DNA of 64,000 nt from CAVOOW01 sp963697675 (GTDB taxonomy: Bacteria > Actinomycetota > Actinomycetes > JACCUZ01), in NCBI GenBank assembly GCA_963697675.1, contig CAVOOW010000003.1, positions 248,001-312,000 on the forward strand, written 5' to 3'. The notes beneath the pieces were generated by a model. The model saw only the letters and a program-made list of their open reading frames with translations, made no database searches and was not told the DNA's origin. The translations under genes and the position numbers were made by a program. Shown one piece after another: positions 8,760 to 17,741 of the stretch (position 1 is its first letter; each line of letters starts with the position of its first letter).

Positions 8760-9392
8760 ATGCGATCGCTGACCGGCGCTCTGGCCCGCTCAGCACGCAC
8801 GGCCGGGCGCGCCTCGGTCCTGGGCGGACGCTGGCTCACCGACCTGCTGATCGACATAGCCCCGCGCCTTCCGGTGCGCGACCTGGCCACCCTGCGCACC
8901 CAGCATCCGGGCCTACCCGACGAGGACCTCGCCGAAGCTGTCATCTCCGGAGCGGCGAAGTCGACAGCCGCCATCGGCGCCGCCGGAGGAGCACTCGCGG
9001 CCGTGGAGTTCGCGGCGCCGCCCACGCTGCTGACGACGCCGTTCCAGATCGCAGCCGAGACCCTGCTCGTCGCGGCGCTCGAGATCAAGCTGCTCGCCGA
9101 GCTGCACGAGGTCTATGGCGCCGTCCCGCCCGGGTCGCGCAGCTCTCGGACGGCCGACTATCTCATCGCCTGGACCAACCGCCGGGGTGTCGAGCCTGGC
9201 TCCGCGCGGCTGTCCCTGGGCCCCGTCGCCGGCGTTGCCTTGCGCCGCCGGGTGGTCCGCCGGGCGGCCCAGAACCTGTCGACCCTAGGGCCGTTCCTGT
9301 CCGGCGCGCTGGCCGGCGGCATGGTGAACCTTCGCGAGACCCACAAGCTCGGCGAGCAGGTGCGCACAGACCTTCGGATGCGCAGCCGCTGA
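8760..9392 (+). CDS. Hypothetical protein with hydrophobic glycine/alanine-rich core
   Basis: About 210 residues. The N-terminal part is helical and basic. A hydrophobic segment rich in Ala and Gly follows around residues 60-110 (AAIGAAGGALAAVEFAAPPT and beyond), then a charged region and a second small hydrophobic stretch, GPFLSGALAGGMVNLRETHK. It may be peripherally or integrally membrane-bound. The start is unsure: the frame continues upstream with plausible helical sequence but no ATG, GTG or TTG, only CTG near 8646 behind an AAGGAG site that overlaps the DUF4193 stop. I do not recognise a named family. It is co-directional with DUF4193. Confidence 0.7.
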   Translation: MRSLTGALARSARTAGRASVLGGRWLTDLLIDIAPRLPVRDLATLRTQHPGLPDEDLAEAVISGAAKSTAAIGAAGGALAAVEFAAPPTLLTTPFQIAAETLLVAALEIKLLAELHEVYGAVPPGSRSSRTADYLIAWTNRRGVEPGSARLSLGPVAGVALRRRVVRRAAQNLSTLGPFLSGALAGGMVNLRETHKLGEQVRTDLRMRSR

Positions 9393-9404
9393 CGGCTTTC
9401 GCGT

Positions 9405-9452
9405 CATTGGATATCTGTTGGGCCACTCGCCCGCGCCAACACCTATCCAATG
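9405..9452. terminator. Inverted repeat between convergent genes, probable bidirectional terminator
   Basis: CATTGGATA (9405-9413) and TATCCAATG (9444-9452) pair, followed inwards by TGTTGG with CCAACA, giving a long stem with one 2-nt mismatch and a GC-rich loop. It lies exactly between the stops of two converging genes (9392 and 9470), so it can serve both strands. Confidence 0.7.
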
Positions 9453-9469
9453 ATCGGAGCAACCATCGG

Positions 9470-9931
9470 TCAGCCGCGCGAAGGCGTACGTGCTCCTTCG
9501 ATGGCCGCGGCCAGTTCGGCCGGACGGCGCGTCGCCACGAACCAGTAGGGCGTCGGGTCGTTCGGGTCGACGACGGCGGCCTTCACGCCAGCGGGCACCC
9601 AGCCTCGGATCAGGTGATAGGCGGCCGGGTCGCTCTCCGGACCGCGGACTGCCCTGGCGAGCTCGGCGTCGAGGACCACGACCGGGCCCAGCGCCGACAC
9701 AGGGATGTGCGCCCGCCCCGCCGTCAACGTCTCGCCCTCGACCCGCACGACCGCCGCGGCCGTCACGAGGACCCACCCGAACGCGCCGCCGAAGAGCACC
9801 AGGACCGCAGCGGCCGGCGCTGCGCCGACCGCGACATAGAACGAGAACGCGAGCACGGCCACCAGCACCTCGCCGATCACCCAGAGCCACCAGGGCGGAG
9901 TCAGCCGCTCGTCGAAGGTTCGCACCCGCAC
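9470..9931 (-). CDS. DUF3093 family membrane protein
   Basis: A 153-residue protein of the actinobacterial DUF3093 family (Rv2698 type). It starts with the family sequence MRVRTFDERLTPPWWLWV, followed by two adjacent transmembrane helices over about residues 15-65. The soluble remainder contains the conserved HLIRGWVPAGVKAAV stretch and ends in WFVATRRPAELAAAIEG. Function is unknown. It runs opposite to its neighbours and ends at a shared terminator. Its ATG is 24 bp from the divergent DUF885 gene, so both promoters must overlap. Confidence 0.9.
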   Translation of the reverse strand: MRVRTFDERLTPPWWLWVIGEVLVAVLAFSFYVAVGAAPAAAVLVLFGGAFGWVLVTAAAVVRVEGETLTAGRAHIPVSALGPVVVLDAELARAVRGPESDPAAYHLIRGWVPAGVKAAVVDPNDPTPYWFVATRRPAELAAAIEGARTPSRG

Positions 9932-9954
9932 ACCCTTGCATTACCTTCGGGAGC

Positions 9955-11634
9955 ATGCCGATCCCGACCAGCGAACGGCCCTTCGACAAGCTCGCGACCC
10001 AGCTGGCCTCCGACAGGTTCGAGGCCTCGCCGACGCTCGCGAGCGACCTGGGGCTCACGGAGTACGACCACCTCCTGCCGGACATGTCTGCGGACGCGAT
10101 CCGCGCGCGCGATCGACGCGACGACGAGTGGACCCTGCGCCTGGGTGATCTGCCGACCGCCGACCTCACCGACGACGAGGTGCTTGATCGCGACCTGGTC
10201 CTGATGGTGCTGCGCGGGAATTCCCTGATGCGCGACTGGGCCGACTGGCGGCGCAGTCCCGATCACTATGCCGGGCCGGCGCTGGGCGGCGTCTTCGGCC
10301 TGCTGATGCACCGGCTGCGTCCTGAGCCGGAACTGGCCCAGGCCGTGGCCGCCCGGCTGCGAGCCACACCCGACGTGCTGCAGGACGGCATCGACAACCT
10401 CGACCCGGAGCTCGCGCACCCGGCGATCCTGCGACGCGGTCTGGGCATGGTGCGGGCCGGCATCGGCTATGCGCGGTCGGTCGCGGGAGAGTTCGACGAA
10501 GCGAGCGGCCGTGCGGATGTCGCCGAGGCAGGCGAGGTCGCAGCCCGGGCCTACGAAGGGTTCGCCGAGCACGTCGCGTCGCTCGCCGACAAGGCGCACG
10601 GCGACTGGGCAATAGGCGAGGCTCGCTACGACGCGCTGCTGCGTGAGGCCGAGGGGCTCGGCTACGGAACGCGCGAGCTGAGAGAGCGGGGCCAGGCGGC
10701 GTACGACGAGTTGGCCGCCGACATGTCCGCGCGGGCGTGGAAGCTGCGTGGCCACGATGACTGGCTGGGCATCCTCAAGGAGTTCAACGAGGACCGGCCC
10801 GAGACGCCGGAGGAGATGCTGGCGCTCTACCAGGAGGCCACGGCGGCCGCCCGCGCCTTCTGCGCCGAGTACGAGCTGGTCACGATGCCCGACGGCGAGG
10901 AATGCGCCGTCGTGCCGTCTGCCCCGTTCACCCGCGGCGTCGTGGCGGTGGCCCACTACAGCCAGCCGCCGCCCTTCGCGCCACCCGGCGCCGAGAACGC
11001 GAACAAGGGACACTTCTTCGTGCCCTACCCGCCGGACGGTGCGACCCCGGACGAGGTCGCCGCGCGGCTGGCGACCAACAACAAGCACGGGCTCTGGTCG
11101 ATCACGGTGCACGAGGCCTACCCCGGCCATCACTGGCACTTCGCCTGGCTGGCCGCGAACGCCCGGGGGTCGGAGAGCGGTCAACCCACTGGAGGCGGTC
11201 GGCCGCTGCGCTCCATCTTCGGCTCGACTTACTTCGTCGAGGGCTGGGGGCTCTACACCGAGGACCTGTTGCGCGAGCAGGGGTTCTTCACCACCAAGGA
11301 GCAGGAGCTGTGCCAGCGGGACTTCCGGGCGTTCCGGGCGGCGCGGATCATCGTGGACACCTCGCTGCACCTCGGCGAGATGTCGGTGGACGAGGCGGTC
11401 GACTTCATGTCGACCAACACCTCGCTGTCCCGCGAGACCGCGCAGGCAGAGGTGCTGCGCTATTGCGCGTGGCCGACCCAGGCGTCGTCCTATCTCACGG
11501 GCGCGCTGGAGATCGCCCGGCTCCGGCAGCGCTGGCTGCACGAGGCGCGTGGCTCACTGCGTGACTTCCACGATCTGGCAGCGGGGTCGGGCCGGCTGCC
11601 CGTGTCGCTCGTCGAGCGCGTGCTGTTCGGCTGA
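9955..11634 (+). CDS. DUF885 family protein, putative metallopeptidase
   Basis: A 559-residue protein of the DUF885 family, related in fold to the thermolysin-like M3/M32 peptidases. The family's metal-binding signature appears as HEAYPGHHWHF near residues 384-394, followed by an EGWGLYTEDLL segment near 425 that supplies the further acidic ligand. The N-terminal half is a helical domain with conserved DRDLVLMVLRG. No signal peptide is seen, so it should be cytoplasmic. Enzyme activity for this group is mostly inferred. The ATG at 9955 follows a TACCTT hexamer by seven bases (leaderless-like) and also a GGGAG sequence. It precedes dut by about 50 bp. Confidence 0.88.
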   Translation: MPIPTSERPFDKLATQLASDRFEASPTLASDLGLTEYDHLLPDMSADAIRARDRRDDEWTLRLGDLPTADLTDDEVLDRDLVLMVLRGNSLMRDWADWRRSPDHYAGPALGGVFGLLMHRLRPEPELAQAVAARLRATPDVLQDGIDNLDPELAHPAILRRGLGMVRAGIGYARSVAGEFDEASGRADVAEAGEVAARAYEGFAEHVASLADKAHGDWAIGEARYDALLREAEGLGYGTRELRERGQAAYDELAADMSARAWKLRGHDDWLGILKEFNEDRPETPEEMLALYQEATAAARAFCAEYELVTMPDGEECAVVPSAPFTRGVVAVAHYSQPPPFAPPGAENANKGHFFVPYPPDGATPDEVAARLATNNKHGLWSITVHEAYPGHHWHFAWLAANARGSESGQPTGGGRPLRSIFGSTYFVEGWGLYTEDLLREQGFFTTKEQELCQRDFRAFRAARIIVDTSLHLGEMSVDEAVDFMSTNTSLSRETAQAEVLRYCAWPTQASSYLTGALEIARLRQRWLHEARGSLRDFHDLAAGSGRLPVSLVERVLFG

Positions 11635-11672
11635 CGTCCGTGCTCCCTTATGGAACGGTCCCGCGCGGCGAG

Positions 11673-11678
11673 TAGGGT
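11673..11678 (+). promoter_or_regulatory. -10 element of the dut unit (leaderless type)
   Basis: TAGGGT, seven bases before the GTG start of dut, with no ribosome-binding site. This is the TANNNT arrangement of actinobacterial leaderless transcripts. Confidence 0.5.
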
Positions 11679-11685
11679 CGGCCGC

Positions 11686-12189
11686 GTGACGGCAAGCGCA
11701 TCGGTAGCGGTGCTCATCCAGCAGCTCGACGACGGTTTGCCGCTGCCCGCATACGCCCATCCGGGTGACGCGGGCGCCGATCTGGTGACCTCTGTCGACA
11801 TCGAGCTGGCACCGGGGGAGCGGGCGATGGTGCCGACCGGCGTCGCGATCGCGTTGCCCGAGGGCTATGCGGCGTTCGTTCATCCGCGCTCGGGGCTGGC
11901 AGCACGCTTCGGCGTCGGCATCGTCAACGCGCCGGGCACGATCGACGCCGGCTACCGGGGCGAGATCAACGTGCTCCTGGTCAACCACGACGCCGCCACC
12001 CCCGTCCGGCTCTCCCGCGGCGACCGGATCGCCCAGCTCGTCGTGCAGCGGGTCGAGCAGGCGATCTTCCAGCCCGTCGACACGCTGCCCGACTCCGCCC
12101 GCGGTGCAGGCGGCTACGGCTCGACCGGTGGCTTCGCCGACGAGGCCCCGACGACGACGCAACAGTTAGCAAGGGAAGGCACTACGTGA
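11686..12189 (+). CDS. dut: dUTP diphosphatase
   Basis: Hydrolyses dUTP to dUMP and diphosphate, keeping uracil out of DNA and feeding dTMP synthesis. The 167-residue protein has all five motifs of the trimeric family: PGDAGADL (I, near 26), HPRSGLA (II, near 66), GTIDAGYRGEI (III, near 84), RGDRIAQLV (IV, near 110), and a glycine-rich GAGGYGSTGGF (V, near 145) that closes on the nucleotide. Start GTG at 11686 is seven bases after TAGGGT, which suggests a leaderless mRNA. It overlaps the next gene by four bases (GTGA). Confidence 0.96.
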   Translation: MTASASVAVLIQQLDDGLPLPAYAHPGDAGADLVTSVDIELAPGERAMVPTGVAIALPEGYAAFVHPRSGLAARFGVGIVNAPGTIDAGYRGEINVLLVNHDAATPVRLSRGDRIAQLVVQRVEQAIFQPVDTLPDSARGAGGYGSTGGFADEAPTTTQQLAREGTT

Positions 12190-12920
12190 GCAGGTTCCGC
12201 CGGCGCGATCGCAACGCCGAGGCGCTCGAGACCGACGCCACCGAAGACGAAACCGTTGAGGCGTACGACGACGACGGCGCGCCGTCTGCCGCGCCTCCAG
12301 CCCGCCCCTCGGGCCCCTGGGACGTGTCAGACGTCGACGATCCGGGCGCGACCGGTCGGGTCAACATGGGCGGCATGTGGATCCCCATGGCCGAGGGGCT
12401 CGAGGTGCGCATCGAGGCCGACCAGGAGTCGGGCCACGTACTGGCCGTGACCCTCGTGCTCGACGACGGGGCGCTGCAGCTCCAACCCTTCGCCGCTCCG
12501 CGTCACGAACGCATCTGGGACGAGGTGCGCGCCGAGATCCGCACCGGCATCACCCGGGACGGCGGCACGTCCGACGAGGTCGAGGGACCGCTCGGTACGG
12601 AGCTGCGCACCAAGGTCCCGGTCCGCGCTCAGGACGGCAAGTCCAGCGTGGAGCCCGCCCGGTTCCTCGGTGCGGACGGGCCGCGGTGGTTCCTGCGCGG
12701 CGTCCTCACCGGCCGCCCGGCCGCGCAGCCAGGATCCGACGACGCGTTGCTCGAGCTGTTCCGTGACGTCGTCGTGGTCCGGGGCGCCGGCCCGATGGCG
12801 CCTCGCGAGCCCATCCCGCTGACGCTGCCCGAGGGCGCGCCCACCGCGCCCGACGAGGTCGACGACGACGACCATCTGAGCCCGTTCACACGCGGACCGG
12901 AGATCACTGAAATCCACTAG
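12186..12920 (+). CDS. DUF3710 family protein
   Basis: A 244-residue actinobacterial protein of unknown function, normally found directly after dut. The first 50 residues are charged and disordered. The conserved part starts near SGPWDVSDVDDPG and includes a GGMWIPMAEGLEVRIEADQ segment and a PRWFLRGVLTGRPA segment near residue 160. No membrane helix or cysteine motif is present. The start overlaps dut by four bases, which indicates translational coupling. Confidence 0.9.
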   Translation: MSRFRRRDRNAEALETDATEDETVEAYDDDGAPSAAPPARPSGPWDVSDVDDPGATGRVNMGGMWIPMAEGLEVRIEADQESGHVLAVTLVLDDGALQLQPFAAPRHERIWDEVRAEIRTGITRDGGTSDEVEGPLGTELRTKVPVRAQDGKSSVEPARFLGADGPRWFLRGVLTGRPAAQPGSDDALLELFRDVVVVRGAGPMAPREPIPLTLPEGAPTAPDEVDDDDHLSPFTRGPEITEIH

Positions 12921-12966
12921 TCCACCGCCCACTCGGACAACGGATCCGGAATGGCCAGGTTGGGCA

Positions 12967-12972
12967 TACCCT
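12967..12972 (+). promoter_or_regulatory. -10 element of the OB-fold gene (leaderless type)
   Basis: TACCCT, six bases before the ATG at 12979, with no Shine-Dalgarno sequence. Confidence 0.5.
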
Positions 12973-12978
12973 GGACGC

Positions 12979-13359
12979 ATGGGTGACCAACCAGGCGTCT
13001 TGCGCCGCACCGTGTCCCGCCTCGCAACGTCCGCGAAGGTCCACGAGGCCGAGGAGCTCCAGAAGGGTTGCGTCGAGCTGGGCGCGACCGCTGTCGCTGA
13101 CCTGCCGCGCCGCGAGCGGGTCACCGTGGCTGGCACACTGCGCACGGTGACGCTGCGACCGCGCGCCGGTGTGCCGGCCCTGGTCGCGGACCTCTACGAC
13201 GGCACCGGTTCGGTCTGCCTGATCTGGCTGGGGCGCCGCGAGATCCCCGGCATCAACCCGGGCCGGTCGATCGTCGCCTACGGCCGCATCACCTCTGACG
13301 GTGAGCACCCGGTCATCTTCAACCCGCGCTACGAGCTCCGGCCGGTCGGGGCCGAGTGA
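12979..13359 (+). CDS. OB-fold nucleic-acid-binding protein
   Basis: A 126-residue single-domain protein with an OB-fold resembling the anticodon-binding or RecG wedge type. Strands are readable as RERVTVAGTLRTVTLRPR, VPALVADLYDGTGSVCLIWLG and GRSIVAYGRITSDGEHPVIF, a typical five-stranded barrel order. It should bind single-stranded DNA or RNA; no enzyme residues are present. It is encoded between DUF3710 and DUF3159 as in other actinobacteria (Rv2694c region, from memory). The start site looks leaderless. Confidence 0.85.
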   Translation: MGDQPGVLRRTVSRLATSAKVHEAEELQKGCVELGATAVADLPRRERVTVAGTLRTVTLRPRAGVPALVADLYDGTGSVCLIWLGRREIPGINPGRSIVAYGRITSDGEHPVIFNPRYELRPVGAE

Positions 13360-13432
13360 GCGAGCCGGAAAGCTCACCATCGAGCACAGCGCCCGGTCGA
13401 ACGCGAAAGACGAGCGCCGCCGAGGAGCGAGC

Positions 13433-14140
13433 GTGAGCCAGCCGACGGTCAGCGCGGAAACCGTCGAGCACCTCATCAGAACCCGCCTGTCCGCGGCGCT
13501 GGGTGGGCGTCGCGGTGTGGTGGAGGGCGCGGTTCCCACGATCGCATTCACCCTCACCTATGTGATCTTTCACAATCTGCGCACCTCGCTGACGATCAGC
13601 ATCGGCCTCGCGGTCGTGCTGCTGCTGGTGCGGATCGTGCAGCGACAACCCGTTCAGTTCGTCGTCAACAGCCTGATCGGCATCGGGATCGCCGCGGTGT
13701 TCGCCGCTCGGTCGGGCAAGGCGGAGGACGTCTTCCTCCCGGGCATCATCTACAACTCCGTCTACGCGGGCGCCATGACGCTCTCGATCCTCGTCCGCTG
13801 GCCCGTGGTCGGGCTGATGCTCGGGTCCGTCACCGGCGACATCACGTCCTGGCGGCGCGATCCCGCCGTCGTGCGGCTCTGCAGCCGGCTCACCTGGCTG
13901 CTCGTCGCGCCGTGCGCGATCCGCGTCGCGGTGCAGCTGCCGCTCTATCTCTTCGCCGACGAGAAGCACAAGGTCGCCTGGCTGGGCGCGACCAAGCTGG
14001 CCCTCGGCTGGCCGCTGCAGGTCGCCGCTCTGTCGTTGATGGCGCTCGTGCTGGCCCGTGGGCATACGCCCGTTCAGGTGCCGGTCGACACGCCGGAGGA
14101 GGCCGCCCGGCTCGAGGCCGAGGCCGCCCGCGAGGGTTAG
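13433..14140 (+). CDS. DUF3159 family membrane protein
   Basis: A 235-residue integral membrane protein of the DUF3159 family. A short soluble N-terminus precedes about five hydrophobic segments between residues 35 and 215, with conserved GRRGVVEGAVPTIAFTLTY and FLPGIIYNSVYAGAMTLSIL. The loop VTGDITSWRRDPAVVRL and the end ARGHTPVQVPVD are also typical. Function unknown. GTG at 13433 is chosen because CGAGGAGCGAGC directly precedes it. The order OB-fold, DUF3159, TrkA pair is conserved in M. tuberculosis. Confidence 0.9.
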   Translation: MSQPTVSAETVEHLIRTRLSAALGGRRGVVEGAVPTIAFTLTYVIFHNLRTSLTISIGLAVVLLLVRIVQRQPVQFVVNSLIGIGIAAVFAARSGKAEDVFLPGIIYNSVYAGAMTLSILVRWPVVGLMLGSVTGDITSWRRDPAVVRLCSRLTWLLVAPCAIRVAVQLPLYLFADEKHKVAWLGATKLALGWPLQVAALSLMALVLARGHTPVQVPVDTPEEAARLEAEAAREG

Positions 14141-14172
14141 GCCCGCGCCGCTCGTACGGCGAAAGAACCCCC

Positions 14173-14847
14173 TCAGCTGCCGGGATGCTCCTCCGGTGCC
14201 AGCAGCTGCTCGAGCTCGGGACCCATGTCGGTCGTGGCCACGAACAGCAGCTCGTCGCCCGACTCGAGCGGGTCGTCGGGGGTGGGCACGATCGGTCGCC
14301 CCTCGCGGATGATCGCGACGAGTGCCGTGTCGGGGGGCCAGGCCACGTCGCCGACCCGGGCACCGGACATGGGTGAGTCCGCCGGCAGGGTCATCTCGAC
14401 CAGGTCGGTGTTGGACTGCTGGAACGTGAAGATCCGCACCAGGTCGCCGACGCTGACTGCCTCCTCGACGAGGGCGGTCATCAGGCGCGGCATCGAGACC
14501 GACACGTCGACACCCCACGCCTCGTCGAACATCCACTCGTTCTTGGGGTTGTTCACGCGAGCGACCGTGCGCGGGACGCCGTACTCGGTCTTGGCGAGCA
14601 GCGACACGACCAGGTTGACCTTGTCGTCACCTGTCGCGGCGATGACCACCTGACACTCGTGCAGGCCGGCTTCTTCGAGGGAGGTGACCTCGCACGCATC
14701 GGCGAGCAGCCATTCGGCCTTGGACACGGACTCCTTCTTGATGGCACTGGGATCGCGGTCGATGAGCAGGACCTCGTGGCCGTTGTCGATCAGCTCCCGC
14801 GCCACTGACCGCCCGACGCTGCCGGCCCCTGCGATGGTGACTCGCAT
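14173..14847 (-). CDS. TrkA family potassium uptake regulator (CeoC-like)
   Basis: A 224-residue cytoplasmic regulator of K+ transport. The RCK-N Rossmann domain opens with MRVTIAGAGSVGRSVAREL (GxGxxG), with LIDRDPS at the end of the second strand. The RCK-C (TrkA-C) domain covers about residues 140-215, ending in the GDELLFVATTDMG strand. It binds NAD(H)/ATP and gates a partner channel or transporter. The ATG shares one base with the stop of the upstream TrkA gene, so the two are coupled and probably work as a hetero-oligomer, like CeoB/CeoC (Rv2691/Rv2692) of M. tuberculosis. Confidence 0.92.
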   Translation of the reverse strand: MRVTIAGAGSVGRSVARELIDNGHEVLLIDRDPSAIKKESVSKAEWLLADACEVTSLEEAGLHECQVVIAATGDDKVNLVVSLLAKTEYGVPRTVARVNNPKNEWMFDEAWGVDVSVSMPRLMTALVEEAVSVGDLVRIFTFQQSNTDLVEMTLPADSPMSGARVGDVAWPPDTALVAIIREGRPIVPTPDDPLESGDELLFVATTDMGPELEQLLAPEEHPGS

Positions 14848-15509
14848 CAGGACTCCCTGGGTCGGTTACGAAACGCTGCCTCAGCGGCATCGGAGTCGGC
14901 ATCGAGCATCACGACGTGGACGAGGTCGCCGTCCTGCAGGACGGTGTCGACCCCGGGCAGCAGGCCCTCGCCGAGGCGGGTGAGGAAGGCGACGCGCGCG
15001 CCGGTCTCGTCCTCGAGACGGCTGATCCGCTCGCCGATCCACGCGTTGTCGACCTGGACCTCGGCCAGCAGAACACTGCCGCTGGGGTCGCGCCACTCGG
15101 GCTCCGAGCCGTGGGGGAGCAGTCGGCGGATCATCTGGTCGGCGGTCCAGCGGACCGTCGCCACCGTGGGTATGCCCAGTCTCTGATAGACCTCGGCGCG
15201 TCCCGGGTCGTAGATCCGCGCGACGACGTTGTCGACGCCGAAGGTCTCGCGAGCGACACGGGCGGCCAGGATGTTGGAGTTGTCGCCACTGCTGACCGCG
15301 GCGAAGGCGTGCGCGTCCTCGATGCCCGCCTCGACCAGGGTGTCCCGGTCGAAGCCGAGGCCGGAGACGCGCCGGCCGGCGAAGTCCGAGCCCAACCGGC
15401 GGAAGGCTGACTCGTTGCTGTCGATGACAGCGACGCTGTGGCCCTGCGCCTCGAGGATGTGGGCGAGAGTCGAACCGACCCGCCCGCAACCCATGATGAC
15501 GAAGTGCAC
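14847..15509 (-). CDS. TrkA family potassium uptake regulator (CeoB-like)
   Basis: A 220-residue RCK protein. The N-terminal Rossmann domain starts VHFVIMGCGRVGSTLAHIL with the GxGxxG nucleotide motif, and VIDSNESAF follows the second strand. The C-terminal RCK-C domain has GVDTVLQDGDLVHVVML. GTG at 15509 is preferred over an upstream ATG because a GGGAGGAAA site precedes it. It is the first gene of a two-gene unit, divergent from an APC-type permease that may be the transport partner. The intergenic 145 bp must hold both promoters. Confidence 0.92.
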   Translation of the reverse strand: MHFVIMGCGRVGSTLAHILEAQGHSVAVIDSNESAFRRLGSDFAGRRVSGLGFDRDTLVEAGIEDAHAFAAVSSGDNSNILAARVARETFGVDNVVARIYDPGRAEVYQRLGIPTVATVRWTADQMIRRLLPHGSEPEWRDPSGSVLLAEVQVDNAWIGERISRLEDETGARVAFLTRLGEGLLPGVDTVLQDGDLVHVVMLDADSDAAEAAFRNRPRES

Positions 15510-15654
15510 GTGCAGTTTCCTCCCGGTGCGCGCGCGACGACCCATGGCTGGGTGCTTCCCGGCGCTGGTCCCCGATTGCCGAGTTGCCGCGCCCGACGCT
15601 ACACGGTGCCCGGGAGGCAGGCGGAAGGCTCCTCAGGCTCTAGCATTCGACCTT

Positions 15655-17712
15655 GTGCCACAGTCGACTGACGCCCTCAAGCGGGTTCTGCTCGGTCGAG
15701 CCATGCGCAGCGACCGTCTGCACGAGACTCTGCTGCCCAAGCGGATCGCCCTCCCGGTGTTCGCGAGCGACGCCCTGTCCTCGGTGGCCTACGCTCCGGA
15801 CGAGATCTTCCTCACCCTGGGCATCGCCGGTTTCGCCGCCTACTCCTACTCCTGGAAAGTCGGGATCGCGGTCGCGCTGGTCATGCTCGTGGTCGTCGCG
15901 TCCTACCGGCAGAACGTGCACGCCTACCCGAGTGGCGGCGGTGACTACGAGGTAGCCACGGTCAACCTCGGCAAGACCCCGGGCTTGACCGTCGCGAGCG
16001 CCCTGCTCGTCGACTATGTGCTGACGGTCGCCGTGTCGATCTCCTCGGCCGCGCAGTACGCGTCGTCGACGATCGACGCGCTCGCCGGTCACGAGGTCAC
16101 GATCGCGGTCATCGCCGTCGTGCTGCTCTCGGCGGCCAACTTGCGCGGCGTACGCGAGTCGGGAACGGCGTTCGCCGTCCCGACCTACGCCTTCATGTTC
16201 GCGATCCTCGGCACCGCGGCATTCGGGTTCTTCCGGCTCGCGACCGGTGACCTGCCGCCGGTCGAGAGCCACATCTTCACGCTGCAGGCCGAGGACCAGT
16301 ACTCCAAGGGGATCGCCGGCCTGGCCGGGGCCTTCCTGCTCCTGCGGGCCTTCTCCTCGGGTTGTGCGGCGCTGACGGGTGTCGAGGCGATCAGCAACGG
16401 TGTCCCCGCGTTCCGTAAGCCGAAGTCGAAGAACGCTGCGACGACGCTGCTGCTGCTCGGCACGATCGCGGTCACGATGATGCTGAGCATCATCGTGCTG
16501 GCCAAGAAGATGGGTCTGCGCTTCGCTCAGGACCCCGCCGACCAGCTGCTGCTTCACGGGGAGAAGGGCGTGCCGTCCGGCGGCGGAGTGAAGTTCCCTG
16601 ACGGCACCGAGTATGTGCAGGACCCGGTCATCGGCCAGATCGCGAAAGCGATCTGGGACAACGCCCCGGTACTCGCCGGCGTCGTGACGACGGTGACCGG
16701 GCTGATCCTGGTGCTCGCCGCCAACACGGCTTTCAACGGCTTCCCGGTGCTCGGCTCGATCCTCGCGCAGGACCGTTATCTCCCACGCCAGCTGCACACG
16801 CGCGGCGACCGCCTGGCCTACAGCAACGGCATCCTCATCCTGGCCGGATTCGCCACCCTGTTGATCGTGGCTTTCGACGCACAGGTGACCCGGCTGATCC
16901 AGCTCTACATCGTCGGTGTGTTCGTCTCGTTCACGTTGAGCCAGACCGGCATGGTGCGGCACTGGACTCGATTGCTGCGCACCGAGACCGAACCTGCGGT
17001 GCGACGGCGGATGATGCGCAGCCGCGGCATCAACACCGTTGGGCTGGCCGTCACCGGCATCGTCCTGATCGTCGTGTTGATCACCAAGTTCACGCATGGG
17101 GCGTGGATCGCGATCGCGGCGATGATCGTCCTCTTCCTGTTGATGAAGGGCATCCACCGCCACTATGTGCGGGTTGCGGCAGAGCTGGTGATCGACGAGA
17201 ACGAGGACACCCGGCTGCCGGCCCGGACACACGCGATCGTACTGGTTTCGAAGATCCACAAGCCGACGATGCGGGCCGTCAACTACGCGCGGGCCATGCG
17301 ACCCTCGACGCTCGAGGCCGTCACGGTCATGGTGGACCCCGAAGAGACGCGCGCCTTGCAGCTGGAGTGGGACCGGCGCAACATCCCCGTGCCACTGAAG
17401 GTGCTCGACTCGCCGTTCCGCGAGGTGACCGACCCGGTCATCGACTATGTGCGCAGCGTCCGGCGGGACAGCCCGGGCAACCTGATCACGGTGCTCATCC
17501 CCGAGTACGTCGTCGGGCACTGGTGGGAGCATCTGCTGCACAACCAGAGCGCCCTGCGCCTGAAGGGCCGGCTGCTGTTCACGCCGGGCGTCATGGTGAC
17601 CAGCGTGCCGTGGCAGCTCGCGTCCTCGGCAGCGCGGGAGGAGCGGCTCGAGGGAACGGGCTCGGCGGCCGTTCGCGGCGTCGGCTACGACCGGTTCGGC
17701 GGCGAGTCCTGA
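15655..17712 (+). CDS. APC family permease
   Basis: A 685-residue permease of the amino acid-polyamine-organocation superfamily. About 12 transmembrane helices lie between residues 35 and 515. The first contains LPVFASDALSSVAYAPDEIF, typical of the large actinobacterial APC permeases (Rv2690c type). The last 160 residues form a soluble domain resembling a nucleotide-binding/USP-like fold (THAIVLVSKIHKPTMRAVNY and after). The pairing with divergent TrkA-type regulators suggests potassium or cation-coupled transport, as in KimA-like proteins, but this is inference. GTG at 15655 follows TAGCAT by eight bases. Confidence 0.88.
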   Translation: MPQSTDALKRVLLGRAMRSDRLHETLLPKRIALPVFASDALSSVAYAPDEIFLTLGIAGFAAYSYSWKVGIAVALVMLVVVASYRQNVHAYPSGGGDYEVATVNLGKTPGLTVASALLVDYVLTVAVSISSAAQYASSTIDALAGHEVTIAVIAVVLLSAANLRGVRESGTAFAVPTYAFMFAILGTAAFGFFRLATGDLPPVESHIFTLQAEDQYSKGIAGLAGAFLLLRAFSSGCAALTGVEAISNGVPAFRKPKSKNAATTLLLLGTIAVTMMLSIIVLAKKMGLRFAQDPADQLLLHGEKGVPSGGGVKFPDGTEYVQDPVIGQIAKAIWDNAPVLAGVVTTVTGLILVLAANTAFNGFPVLGSILAQDRYLPRQLHTRGDRLAYSNGILILAGFATLLIVAFDAQVTRLIQLYIVGVFVSFTLSQTGMVRHWTRLLRTETEPAVRRRMMRSRGINTVGLAVTGIVLIVVLITKFTHGAWIAIAAMIVLFLLMKGIHRHYVRVAAELVIDENEDTRLPARTHAIVLVSKIHKPTMRAVNYARAMRPSTLEAVTVMVDPEETRALQLEWDRRNIPVPLKVLDSPFREVTDPVIDYVRSVRRDSPGNLITVLIPEYVVGHWWEHLLHNQSALRLKGRLLFTPGVMVTSVPWQLASSAAREERLEGTGSAAVRGVGYDRFGGES

Positions 17713-17741
17713 GCAGCGAGGCTGGTGCGTTCTCCGGCCCA